Below, one piece after another: positions 1 to 8,480 of a stretch of 64,000 nucleotides of DNA. This DNA comes from Holophagaceae bacterium (GTDB lineage Bacteria > Acidobacteriota > Holophagae > Holophagales > Holophagaceae). How positions within the stretch are numbered: the first letter of the stretch is position 1; each line of letters opens with the position of its first letter. The translations under genes were made by a program, and so were the position numbers. Below the pieces are notes generated by a model. It was not told where the DNA came from, did no database searches, and saw nothing but the letters and a program-made list of their open reading frames with translations. The stretch spans positions 61,001-125,000 of the forward strand of contig JADKJH010000006.1 in NCBI GenBank assembly GCA_016722505.1, written 5' to 3'.

Positions 1-1
1 A

Positions 2-2467
2 TCCTGCGGTGGGGACGAAGCGTTGCGCAGCGAAGTTGAATCGCTGCTTGCGGCCCATGAAGAACCGGAAAACCTGCTTGAGCGGCACACTACGGACCTC
101 GCAGCGCGGCTGCAGCCCGACGGCGACGGCTATCTAGGGAAACGCTTTGGCGCTTACCGCATTTTGCGGGAAATCGGCCGCGGCGGGATGGGCGCGGTCT
201 TCCTGGCTGAACGCGCCGACGGCGAATTCCAACAGCAAGCCGCGCTGAAAATCATTCGACCCAGTTTCGCCCGGGGTGAACTCGAAAAACTCTTTAAACG
301 CGAACGCCAAATCCTCGCCTCATTGAACCATCCGAATATCGCGAAGCTGATCGATGGGGGCGTTTCCGGCACAGGCGAGCTTTTCCTCGCCATGGAATTC
401 ATTGCCGGGGATCCACTCATAGTTTTCGCCGAGAAACATCAACTGCCCATTGATGACCGTTTGCGGCTCTTTCTCAAGGTTTGCCGCGCCGTTTCCTTCG
501 CCCATCAAAACCTGGTCATTCATCGCGACCTGAAGCCTTCGAACATCCTGGTTCCCGATGACGGAGAACCCCGGCTGCTGGATTTCGGTTTGGCGAAGTT
601 GTCGCAACCCGCGGCGGCGCCGGATGGATTGGCGAATGCCGACCGGACCGAGACGGCGCTCCTGGCCTTCACCGCGGCCTACGCCGCACCTGAGCAAATT
701 CTCGGGAAGAATGTGACGACCGTTTCGGACATCTTCAGCCTGGGCGTGATCTTATATGAACTGTTGGCCGGCGAGAAACCATTCCACTTTGAAGGCAAGA
801 GCCTTGAAGAAATCATCAAAACCGCCACCGGGGACGAACCGGCCTTGCCCAGCCGGATTGCGAAATCCAACAGCCCCCAATCGGTGGTCAATCAACGGCG
901 GCTACGCGGCGATTTGGACAATATCACGCTGAAGGCGTTGCAAAAGGATCCAGCGCGACGTTACCAGTCTGCTGCGGAATTCGCCGGCGACATCGAAAAG
1001 CACCTGGAGAATTTGCCGATCTCGGCGCGTCCCAACACCCTCGCCTACCGGGCGTCGAGATTTTACCAACGCAACAAGATTGCTGTTTCGGCCACGGTTT
1101 TCATCATTGTCGCTTTGGCTGCCGGCCTGGCAACTTCGCTCCGGCAGTACAGCAATGCCCTCCGGGAAAACACCAAGGCGCGCCACGAGAAGCTGAAGGC
1201 AGAACGCATCAATGGGTTCCTGCAAAGAATGCTCTCGTTCTCGAACCAGAGCATCTCTTCCGTTTCGCCGGTAGCCAACAGAAAAGATGTGTCGGTCAAC
1301 GAAATGCTCGATCAGATCGCACCGAAGATCGAGATCGAACTTGCAGACCAGCCCGAAGTGCGCGCCCAACTTCTTCGAACCGTCGGCAGCGCTTACGCAT
1401 CCCTCGGGCAATACGATGTGGCTGAGAAAAATCTGCGTGCAGGATTGGCGACCCAGACAAATCTCTATGGCGAGGACAACCCCGAAGTTGCGGCGACGTT
1501 GGATGAGCTGGGAGTGCTGTTATTCCGAGAGCTCAAGTATGAAGAGGCGCAGAAGTTGTTGGGGAAGGCCGCGGGCTTTTATCGGAAACAGCAGAAGGCC
1601 AACGCTCTGGATTACAGCCCTGCCAAACTCGCGCTGACCCTGGACTATCTTGGCGTCACCACTTATTTCCGTGGGGATGCGAAGACGGCTCGTTCCCTGT
1701 TGGAGGAGGCTGTACAGATCTCTTCAGGCGCGAACCTGAAGGGAGGCGAGCGTGGTGTTCTTGCCTTGAACAAGTCAGACCTGGGCTCGTTTCTGGTGTT
1801 ACAGGGCGACGCTGAGGCAGGGGAGCCACTGCTCCTGGAGGCCGTGACCGAGTTCCGCAAAATCTCAACTCCAGTGCGGTGGGAGCTGGGGGCGACGCTG
1901 CAGTTCCTAGGTTTAGTGGCGACGAACAAGAACCGCCTTGACGAAGCAGAAAAATACCTGTTGGAGAGCGAGCAGATCTTAAGGCAGACGCTGGGTGAGA
2001 AGAATATTTATCTGTGTGGCGCGATCATGCAGCAGGCCAACGTGCTGCTGCGTAAAAACGATCTCGTAGCGGCGGGAAAAAAAGCGCGGGAGTCGCTCGC
2101 GATGATAAAAGCCTTTTCCCCAGACAATGAATTGCCATGGGTGAGGGCACTGCTTGTGCTAGGAGATATTTCTGTCAAGGCTGGCCGCTCGCGCGAAGGC
2201 GTAGACTACTTCCGCCAAGCGCTGGCGATCTACGAGCAGCAGTCGCCGAAGAATCTCCTCGCCATCGTGCCCTTGCAAGTCAAATTGAGTCAGTTGTTGC
2301 TTAGCCAGCACCGTCTGTCCGAAGCAGAGGACATGGCGCTCAAGGCACATGAAGCGGTTAGAAAAAATCTAGGCGAGCGGCATTCGCTGATGGAAATGAC
2401 GGCACACAATTTGAAGCAGATTTATGAGAAGCGGGGGAAACACGATTTGGCTCAAAAGCTAAAATGA
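2..2467 (+). CDS. Transmembrane serine/threonine protein kinase with TPR sensor region (5' partial)
   Basis: This is a bacterial Hanks-type Ser/Thr kinase, probably a membrane-anchored signalling protein. The frame is open from base 2, and the residues before the TTG at 23 (SCGGDEAL) fit the linker that normally precedes the kinase domain in this family, so the true start lies upstream of the window. Visible motifs, numbered from the TTG codon: glycine loop GRGGMGAVF near residue 52, the catalytic loop HRDLKPSN near 168, the DFG motif LLDFGLAKL near 190, and the activation-segment end AAPEQ near 223. A single membrane segment follows at about 353-372. The C-terminal half (about 430-800) is a run of helical repeats read as TPRs, likely the substrate or partner-binding part. 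It converges with hypD. Multi-kinase genomes with this kinase-TM-TPR layout are typical of Acidobacteria. Substrate is unknown. Confidence 0.93.
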   Translation, partial: SCGGDEALRSEVESLLAAHEEPENLLERHTTDLAARLQPDGDGYLGKRFGAYRILREIGRGGMGAVFLAERADGEFQQQAALKIIRPSFARGELEKLFKRERQILASLNHPNIAKLIDGGVSGTGELFLAMEFIAGDPLIVFAEKHQLPIDDRLRLFLKVCRAVSFAHQNLVIHRDLKPSNILVPDDGEPRLLDFGLAKLSQPAAAPDGLANADRTETALLAFTAAYAAPEQILGKNVTTVSDIFSLGVILYELLAGEKPFHFEGKSLEEIIKTATGDEPALPSRIAKSNSPQSVVNQRRLRGDLDNITLKALQKDPARRYQSAAEFAGDIEKHLENLPISARPNTLAYRASRFYQRNKIAVSATVFIIVALAAGLATSLRQYSNALRENTKARHEKLKAERINGFLQRMLSFSNQSISSVSPVANRKDVSVNEMLDQIAPKIEIELADQPEVRAQLLRTVGSAYASLGQYDVAEKNLRAGLATQTNLYGEDNPEVAATLDELGVLLFRELKYEEAQKLLGKAAGFYRKQQKANALDYSPAKLALTLDYLGVTTYFRGDAKTARSLLEEAVQISSGANLKGGERGVLALNKSDLGSFLVLQGDAEAGEPLLLEAVTEFRKISTPVRWELGATLQFLGLVATNKNRLDEAEKYLLESEQILRQTLGEKNIYLCGAIMQQANVLLRKNDLVAAGKKARESLAMIKAFSPDNELPWVRALLVLGDISVKAGRSREGVDYFRQALAIYEQQSPKNLLAIVPLQVKLSQLLLSQHRLSEAEDMALKAHEAVRKNLGERHSLMEMTAHNLKQIYEKRGKHDLAQKLK

Positions 2468-2549
2468 CCCCGCGCTAGCCTTGACCAGATTCGCGCTTCC
2501 GCCTGTATCCGTACGGCTCATGGCTGCACAAGCAGAACCGTGTCGCCCA

Positions 2550-3640
2550 TCACGCCATGACACGCCTATAACGGTAGTACGCCGCGCAGGCGCCTTCGCT
2601 GCTGACCATGGTGGCGCCGAGGGGTTTTTCCGGCGTGCAGCGGGTGCCGAAGGCCGGGCATTCCTGGGGTTTCAGCAGGCCCTGCAATACCAGGCCGCTT
2701 TGGCATTCGGTGGATTCGGGACCGCCGACAGCTTCGACGCCGAAGCGCTTTTCCGCGTCGAATTCCAGATATTCCGGGCGCAGTCCCAGGCCGCTTTCGG
2801 CGATGGGTCCGATGCCCCGCCAGGTGCGGCGCACGACCTGGAAGACCTCGCGGATCATGGCCTGGGCGGGGCGGTTGCCCTCGGCGCGCACCAGGCGTTC
2901 GTACTGGTTCTCCACCTCGTGGCGGCCCTCTTCAAGTTGCGTCACGCACATGAGGATGCCTTGCAGGAGATCAAGGGGTTCGAAGGCCGTGACGACGATG
3001 GGCACTTTGTATTTGGCGGCCAGGGGGATGTATTCCTCGGTGCCCATGACAGCGCAGACATGGCCCGCCGCCAGGAAGCCGTTCACCCTCGAACGGGGCG
3101 ACGACATGATGGCCTCCATGGCGGGCGGCACCAGCACATGGGACACCAGGATGGAGAAATTCTTCAGGCCGCGTTTTTGGCCTGGCTCACGGCGATGGCG
3201 TTGGAGGGCGCCGTGGTCTCGAATCCCACCGCGAAGAAGACGACTTCCCGATCAGGGTTCTCTTCCGCAACCTTCAGTGAATCCAGAGGCGAATAGACGA
3301 TGCGCACATCGGCGCCTTCGGACTTCACGCGGAGGAGATCGCGCTCGGAACCGGGCACGCGGAGCATGTCGCCGAAGGAGCAGAAGATCACGCCGGGTTT
3401 CGCGGCGATGGCCAGGGCCTTGTCAATGAGTTCCACCGGCGTGACACAGACGGGACAGCCAGGCCCGTGGATGAGGGTGATGTCTTTCGGCAGCAGTTCG
3501 TCAATGCCGTAGCGCACGATGCTGTGGGTCTGGCCGCCGCACACTTCCATCAGCGACCACGGCCGAGTCACCACGCGGTGGATGGCCTCGACAAACGGAC
3601 GTGCTGCTTCGCCGTCCCGGTATTCATCCAGGAATTTCAT
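2550..3640 (-). pseudogene. hypD: HypD, hydrogenase Fe(CN)2CO cofactor assembly protein, split by a 1-base frameshift
   Basis: HypD is the Fe-S scaffold that, with HypC, holds the iron while CN and CO ligands are added for the [NiFe] site. The N-terminal part is read at 3164-3640 and has the CGGQTH motif and GPGCPVC. The C-terminal part is read at 2550-3146 and has the [4Fe-4S]/active-site tail with FGTRCTPEKPLG and VSSEGACAAYYRYRR. The two are in different frames. The break is at the run of five T at 3174-3178 (five A on the coding strand): one more A would restore QAKKRGLKNFSILVSHVLVPP-type continuity and a protein of about 363 residues, the family length. Its start overlaps the hypC stop by 17 bases. 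Since everything except the missing base is conserved, a sequencing or assembly error is likely; real inactivation would block maturation unless another hypD exists. Confidence 0.9.
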
Positions 3641-3878
3641 CGAGCCCCTCCACGGAAGCCGCGTCTAATTCCCGCAGCACCTCGAACACCCTTTGAGCGG
3701 CCTCTTCGTCAATGACATCCAGGGCCATGCCGGCGTGGACGACCACGTATTCACCCACCTTCGCATCGGGAACGAAAGCAAGGCTGATCTCTTTCACTAC
3801 CTGTCCGAAAGCCACCCGGCCCATGCGCAGATCGCCGTCTTCGAAACTCAGGACCTTGCCTGGAACGCCAAGGCACAT
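3624..3878 (-). CDS. hypC: HypC, hydrogenase maturation chaperone
   Basis: This is an 84-residue HypC/HybG-family chaperone. It starts MCLGVPGKVLS; the invariant Cys2, exposed once the initiator Met is removed, binds the iron of the Fe(CN)2CO group and the hydrogenase large-subunit precursor. The start at 3878 is set by this universal N-terminus; a longer in-frame extension upstream lies inside hypF and is not credible. The C-terminal part (AKVGEYVVVHAGMALDVID) matches the OB-fold end of the family. It lies between hypF, whose stop ends one base away, and hypD, which it overlaps by 17 bases, so the three are probably translated together. Confidence 0.96.
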   Translation of the reverse strand: MCLGVPGKVLSFEDGDLRMGRVAFGQVVKEISLAFVPDAKVGEYVVVHAGMALDVIDEEAAQRVFEVLRELDAASVEGLDEIPG

Positions 3879-3879
3879 G

Positions 3880-6141
3880 TCATACCCCCAAGTCGGATTG
3901 TCCATCCCATTGTGCCGCCACCCAGGCTTGTCCGAGGGAGATTCCGCCATCGTTGGGCGGGTAGAGGGCCGGGCGGCGGACGCGGAAACCCCGGCCGGAA
4001 AGCTTTTCCGTGCAGAGGGCCGCCAGCAACTGGTTCTGGAAGCAGCCACCGGTGAGGATCACGTCCTCCCGTCCCGCGGACTCCGCGAAGGCCAAGGCCA
4101 GGTCCGCCAAGGCCGTGTGGAAGCGCCGGGCCATGGTGGCGGAATCCGTGCCTTGGCGCCTATCCGCCAGCAGCTCTTCCAGCAGAGGTGAGGTGTCGGC
4201 TATGCCGCCTTCGAGGGCAATGCGGTAGGCGCCATCGTCGTTGGATTCCGCTGCGGCGAATTCCAGGGCCATGGCCGCCTGGCCCTCGAAACCCGCACCC
4301 ACGCGAATTCCCACCAAGGCCGCCACCGCATCAAAGAGGCGGCCGATGCTGGAGGTGCGGGGCGAGCGCAGGCCGAGTTCGAGCATGCGATGCAAGGGGC
4401 GAAGCTCCGTGGTTGAAAACAGATCCGCCGCAGCGGCCTCGTCGTGGACCAGTTCCCAGCAAAGCCCCAGGGCGGACCGCCGCGGTTCCTTGACCGCGCG
4501 TTCGCCACCGGGCAGCGGAAAGGTGCGCAGATGGCCGAAGCGCGAGAAGCGTGGGCCCTCCACCAGCAGCGCTTCTCCACCCCACACGGTGCCGTCCGGG
4601 CCATAGCCGGATCCGTCCCAGGCCAGTCCCAGCACGGGCTCCTGGAGATCCAATTCAGCGAGACAAGCGGCCACATGGGCATGGTGATGCTGCACGCGCA
4701 CCAGGTTCAGACCGCGAGCCTTGGCCATGCGTTCGGCCATGCGCGTGGAGGCGTAGTCAGGGTGCAGATCGCAGGCCAAACGGGCGGGAGCCGCCTGGAA
4801 AAAGTTTAAGAAATCCTTCACTGTGCGTGACAGCAGAGCAATGCCTTGGGGCGAATCCAGATCTCCCAAGTGTTGGCTGACAACCGCCTGTCCGCCGGTG
4901 AGCAACGTGATGGTGCTTTTCATATGGCCGCCGAAGGCCAGCACTACCGGTGCATCCAGGGGCACGGATAAGGGCAGGGGTGCGAAGCCGCGGGCCCTTC
5001 GCAGCAGATGCAAAGCGCCTCCTTCCACGCGGCCCACGGAATCATCCACGGGGCGCAACACGGGACGATTGTGCACCAGGAATGCATCTGCCACATCTCC
5101 CAGCCGCTCGAAGGCTTCATCGTCGTTGATGCACATGGGTTCATCGGACAGATTTCCGCTGGTGCAGACGAGGGGGCGGTCCAAGAGACCCAGCAGCAGC
5201 TCGTGCAGCGGCGTGTAAGGCAAAAAAGCGCCGAGGCTTGGATTGCCGGGTGCAATGTTTTTTGCGATGACGCCACCGCGGCATTTCAATAAAAGAATGG
5301 GCGCTTCGGCAGACTGCAGGATGGCCGCCTCAGCATCGGATACCTCGCAAGCGCGTGACAGCGAATCCAGATCCAGAAACATCACGGCAAATGGTTTCTC
5401 TTCACGATGCTTGCGCTCGCGCAACAATGCCACTGCCGAATCGGAAGTCGCATCCACCAGAAGCTGGTAGCCGCCTAGCCCCTTCATAGCCAGGACGCGC
5501 CCGGCTAAGAGATCCACGGCGGCTTCCCGCAGGGCCGCATCGCCCTCGGCGCGCAACACACCATTTGCATCCCGCAGCGATACCCTTGGCCCGCACACCG
5601 GGCAGGCGATGGGTTGGGCGTGGAAGCGGCGGTCGGAGGGATCGCGGTATTGGGCCTCGCAGGCCTCACAGAGTGGAAAGGCCCGCATGGCGGTGCGGGG
5701 CCGGTCGTAGGGCAGGTCCGCGATGATGCTGTAGCGGGGACCGCAATAAGTGCAATTGGTGAAGGGGTAGCGGTACCTGCGCTCGCCGGGCGTATCCATT
5801 TCCGCCTTGCAATCGGCACACAGGGCGAGGTCGGCGGGCACCGAGGGGCGGGTGGTTTCGCTGGCTCCACTGGCGAGGATGGCGAAGGCGGAGTCAGCGG
5901 GAAGGTCTTTGATCGTGTGGGAGCAGATGGCGTGGATTCTGGCTGGCGCCGGTTTTTCATCCCGCATGGCGCGCAGGAAATCTTCGAGTGCGGCGTTCTC
6001 GCCTTGCACCTCGATTTCAACGCCATCCGGCCGGTTCCGCACCCATCCGGTCAAATTCCTGGCCAACGCAGCGCGGTACACGAAGGGCCGGAATCCGACG
6101 CCTTGCACCACACCCTGGATTTCGATGCTCAGGCGCGGCAC
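3880..6141 (-). CDS. hypF: HypF, carbamoyltransferase for hydrogenase cyanide-ligand synthesis
   Basis: HypF transfers the carbamoyl group of carbamoyl phosphate to the C-terminal Cys of HypE, the first step in making the cyanide ligands of [NiFe] hydrogenase. The 753-residue length is normal. Domains in order: acylphosphatase-like (about 4-90, with VQGVGFRPFVYR), a double zinc-finger region (about 105-185, CADCKAEM, CTYCGPRY, CEACEAQY, CPVCGP), a YrdC-like nucleotide-binding domain (about 200-375), and a Kae1-like domain (about 400-745, with HHHAHVAA and a PPNDGGISLGQAW end). It overlaps hypB by 13 bases and is followed at once by hypC. Its acceptor HypE is not encoded in the window. Confidence 0.96.
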   Translation of the reverse strand: MPRLSIEIQGVVQGVGFRPFVYRAALARNLTGWVRNRPDGVEIEVQGENAALEDFLRAMRDEKPAPARIHAICSHTIKDLPADSAFAILASGASETTRPSVPADLALCADCKAEMDTPGERRYRYPFTNCTYCGPRYSIIADLPYDRPRTAMRAFPLCEACEAQYRDPSDRRFHAQPIACPVCGPRVSLRDANGVLRAEGDAALREAAVDLLAGRVLAMKGLGGYQLLVDATSDSAVALLRERKHREEKPFAVMFLDLDSLSRACEVSDAEAAILQSAEAPILLLKCRGGVIAKNIAPGNPSLGAFLPYTPLHELLLGLLDRPLVCTSGNLSDEPMCINDDEAFERLGDVADAFLVHNRPVLRPVDDSVGRVEGGALHLLRRARGFAPLPLSVPLDAPVVLAFGGHMKSTITLLTGGQAVVSQHLGDLDSPQGIALLSRTVKDFLNFFQAAPARLACDLHPDYASTRMAERMAKARGLNLVRVQHHHAHVAACLAELDLQEPVLGLAWDGSGYGPDGTVWGGEALLVEGPRFSRFGHLRTFPLPGGERAVKEPRRSALGLCWELVHDEAAAADLFSTTELRPLHRMLELGLRSPRTSSIGRLFDAVAALVGIRVGAGFEGQAAMALEFAAAESNDDGAYRIALEGGIADTSPLLEELLADRRQGTDSATMARRFHTALADLALAFAESAGREDVILTGGCFQNQLLAALCTEKLSGRGFRVRRPALYPPNDGGISLGQAWVAAQWDGQSDLGV

Positions 6142-6962
6142 GGCGGGCTTGAAAGCGCTTCGCCGCGGATCACTTTAGCTGAATGCGCGCCGACTTCGAT
6201 CCATTCGACCCAGGCCTCCAGGCCTTCGCCGGTTGTGGCGCTGGTGCGGATGACCTTGAGGCGCGGGTTCACACGGCGGGCGAAGTCCAGGCATTTGTCC
6301 ACATCGAACTCGAGGTAGGGAAGCAGGTCCACCTTGTTCAGCAGCAACACATCCGCAGCGGCGAACATGTCCGGGTACTTCAGGGGCTTGTCCTCGCCTT
6401 CGGTGACCGAAAGAATCACCACCTTGTGGGCCTCGCCCAGATCAAAGGCCGAAGGGCAAACCAGGTTGCCGACATTTTCGATCATCAGCACGGAATCCTG
6501 CGGCAGGTTCAGTCGTTCGGCGGCGTGGCCCACCATATGGGCATCCAGGTGGCAGCCCTTGCCGGTGTTGATCTGGATGGCGGGCACGCCGGTGGCGCGG
6601 ATGCGGTCGGCATCATGGGTGGTCTGCTGATCGCCTTCGATGACGGCGATGGGAATTCGAGGCTTCAGCCGATCGATGGTGGCGGTGAGCAGCGTAGTCT
6701 TGCCCGAGCCGGGGCTGGAGACGAGGTTCAGGACAAAGATGCCCTTCTGGACGAACTGTTCCCGATTGATCTTCGCAAAAGCATCATTTTTCTCAAGCAG
6801 GTTGCGCTCGATCTGGACCATCCGTCGCTGGCCGGGACCCTGGGCATGATCGTGCGCATGGGCGTGGCTGTGGACCGTGCCACCCCCATCCTCATGGACA
6901 TGTGGGTGCTCGTCCCCTTCGATCCGGCCTTCGCCTTGGCCACATCCACAGGTGGTGCACAT
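6129..6962 (-). CDS. hypB: HypB, GTPase for nickel insertion into hydrogenase
   Basis: HypB is the SIMIBI-class GTPase that works with HypA to deliver nickel to the large-subunit precursor. The 277-residue protein starts with MCTTCGCG, a CxxCGC-type high-affinity metal site, followed by a His-rich stretch (about residues 19-42, HPHVH, HSHAHAHDH) that probably stores nickel. The G domain has the P-loop SPGSGKTTLL, the metal/GTP-dimer motif GCHLDAHM, IENVGNLVCP and the base-recognition motif NKVDLLPY. It starts 9 bases after the hypA stop and overlaps hypF. Confidence 0.96.
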   Translation of the reverse strand: MCTTCGCGQGEGRIEGDEHPHVHEDGGGTVHSHAHAHDHAQGPGQRRMVQIERNLLEKNDAFAKINREQFVQKGIFVLNLVSSPGSGKTTLLTATIDRLKPRIPIAVIEGDQQTTHDADRIRATGVPAIQINTGKGCHLDAHMVGHAAERLNLPQDSVLMIENVGNLVCPSAFDLGEAHKVVILSVTEGEDKPLKYPDMFAAADVLLLNKVDLLPYLEFDVDKCLDFARRVNPRLKVIRTSATTGEGLEAWVEWIEVGAHSAKVIRGEALSSPPCRA

Positions 6963-6971
6963 GTTCCCTCC

Positions 6972-7313
6972 CTATTCCACGTCCAACGCCATGACACGCA
7001 TCTGGGTACCCCCGGTGATGTTCAAAGGCACTTTACCGCAGAGGGGACAGGGATCGTAGCGGGACTCGACGGGGCTTTCCTTTTCGCACTCCACACACCA
7101 TCCCAGGCCAGGTGGCTCCTCGATTTGAAGGGCCGCGCCTTCGGCGATGGAACCATCCGCCACCGCTTCAAAGGCAAAACGCAACGCCTCCACTTCGACG
7201 CCCGCTAATTTCCCGATTTCCAGGATCACAGTACGGACATGGCCAAAGCCTTGATCCCGCGCATTTTCCTCGACGATGCGGAGCATGCCTTCCATCAGGG
7301 ACATTTCATGCAC
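6972..7313 (-). CDS. hypA: HypA, hydrogenase nickel-insertion metallochaperone
   Basis: HypA hands nickel to the hydrogenase large subunit together with HypB. I use the GTG at 7311-7313 because it puts His at position 2 (VHEMSLMEG), and the N-terminal amine and His2 are nickel ligands in this family; a longer reading would bury them. The 113-residue protein has the structural zinc site made of two CxxC pairs (CVEC and CPLC, about residues 70-90). It overlaps the upstream protease gene by 8 bases. Confidence 0.95.
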   Translation of the reverse strand: MHEMSLMEGMLRIVEENARDQGFGHVRTVILEIGKLAGVEVEALRFAFEAVADGSIAEGAALQIEEPPGLGWCVECEKESPVESRYDPCPLCGKVPLNITGGTQMRVMALDVE

Positions 7314-7788
7314 TTGAGGCCACACCGAGCTCTTCGATAATCATCGCAACCACCAAAGGCACTGCTGCTGCGACTTCAGGGGACAACGTGGTGACCATGT
7401 TCTGCATTTCGGCGATGGAAACGGTGAACAGGACCACATTGGGGGGGAGGTCCCCCAGCAGGTAAAAACTATCCAGCAGATCCCGCAGGCCGATGTCGTG
7501 GGCGGCGAGGCTGGGGGGGAAATCCGATGAGAATTTGGGGACGAGGCGCCGCAGCGTGCCCGGCGGAGCGCCGTCCATGGTCGCATCCACCAGGATGATG
7601 CGATCAGCTGTCTGAAGTGGTTCCAGGAGCACCAAGCTGCCCGTTCCTCCGTCAAGGCAATCCACACCTTCAGGCAGATGGCAATGGTCCAGCAGATGCC
7701 GGGCGACATGGACACCAACCCCCTCGTCTCCCAGGAGCAGGTTCCCGATGCCGATGATGCGGATCGCCGTATTAGGATTTCGGGGCAT
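7306..7788 (-). CDS. hyaD: Hydrogenase maturation endopeptidase (HyaD/HupD family)
   Basis: This protease removes the C-terminal peptide of the large subunit after nickel insertion. The 160-residue protein starts MPRNPNTAIRIIGIGN and has the family motif GIGNLLLGDEGVGVH, with the acidic metal ligand in GDEG, plus a later His in AAHDIGL. The start at 7788 puts the motif at the usual distance from the N-terminus; the longer upstream reading overlaps the cytochrome gene too far. Its predicted substrate, the large subunit, is encoded two genes upstream and ends with a cleavable tail. It overlaps the cytochrome b gene by 17 bases. Confidence 0.93.
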   Translation of the reverse strand: MPRNPNTAIRIIGIGNLLLGDEGVGVHVARHLLDHCHLPEGVDCLDGGTGSLVLLEPLQTADRIILVDATMDGAPPGTLRRLVPKFSSDFPPSLAAHDIGLRDLLDSFYLLGDLPPNVVLFTVSIAEMQNMVTTLSPEVAAAVPLVVAMIIEELGVASSA

Positions 7789-8467
7789 CGTCGCGTTCGA
7801 ATTTCCAGCCGCCCACCATGGAGGAGGTTGTGCCGCGGCCTTCAACATAGTCATGATAGAAAACCAGATAGACATGGATCAGCGTGAACACCACGTAAAA
7901 CCATAACCCAGCGTGGTGCCACTGGCGTGCGGACATGTCACCACCCAGGAACGGCACGATCCAAGCCGAGAGCTTGCCCAGGATTCCATGGCTCATGGGG
8001 GAATACAGTCCGAAGCCCGTAAGAGCCTGGAACAGGAATACCCAGAAAGTCAGGAAGTAGGTGAGCCCCGCCAGCATGTTGTGGCCCAGGCTTATGGTGC
8101 CGCGCAGCTTGGTTTGCAGCACGTCCACCCGGAGCACTTCGGCCATCTCCTTGAACTGTTTCCGGGTCGTCGGGATGAACTGGTTCCAGCGAGCGTAGCG
8201 GTTTCCCACGAAACCCCAATAGACCCGCACCAGGAAGTTGAAAAGGAAGATGTACGCGGCCATGAAGTGGGTAAATCGCACAGCGCCAAACCAGTACTGC
8301 TGCGAAGCTTCAGGCATGTAGGCCAGGGACAGCGGGCGCCCGATGAGGAAGCCCGTCACGCCCAGCACCAGGATGGCGGCGCCATTCACCCAGTGGTAGA
8401 AGCGCACGGGGAGTTCCCAGACATATTGGCGCCGGAAGGTGTTGGGAAGCGCTTTGGTCTGACTCAT
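7772..8467 (-). CDS. hyaC: Hydrogenase-associated b-type cytochrome subunit (HyaC/HupC)
   Basis: This is the membrane cytochrome b that takes electrons from the small subunit and reduces the quinone pool. It has 231 residues with four to five hydrophobic helices. Candidate heme-ligand histidines are in VRFYHWVNG (helix 1), TLIHVYLVFYHDY near the end, and the central part of the protein. The ATG at 8465-8467 is preceded by a strong Shine-Dalgarno sequence (GGAGGTGAGC), so the longer upstream reading was not used. It follows the large subunit by 13 bases, the usual uptake-hydrogenase order. Confidence 0.94.
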   Translation of the reverse strand: MSQTKALPNTFRRQYVWELPVRFYHWVNGAAILVLGVTGFLIGRPLSLAYMPEASQQYWFGAVRFTHFMAAYIFLFNFLVRVYWGFVGNRYARWNQFIPTTRKQFKEMAEVLRVDVLQTKLRGTISLGHNMLAGLTYFLTFWVFLFQALTGFGLYSPMSHGILGKLSAWIVPFLGGDMSARQWHHAGLWFYVVFTLIHVYLVFYHDYVEGRGTTSSMVGGWKFERDDAPKS

Positions 8468-8480
8468 GCTCACCTCCGGT

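Noticed and set aside
3160..3180. Programmed -1 frameshift in hypD
   Set aside because: The A5 run is a weak slippery site, no downstream stem is obvious, and two more small deletions occur in this window, so an error is simpler. Kept only as an alternative.
2481..3429. Two plus-strand ORFs of about 270 residues over hypD
   Set aside because: They cover the conserved HypD motifs in antisense and have no ribosome site or family features.
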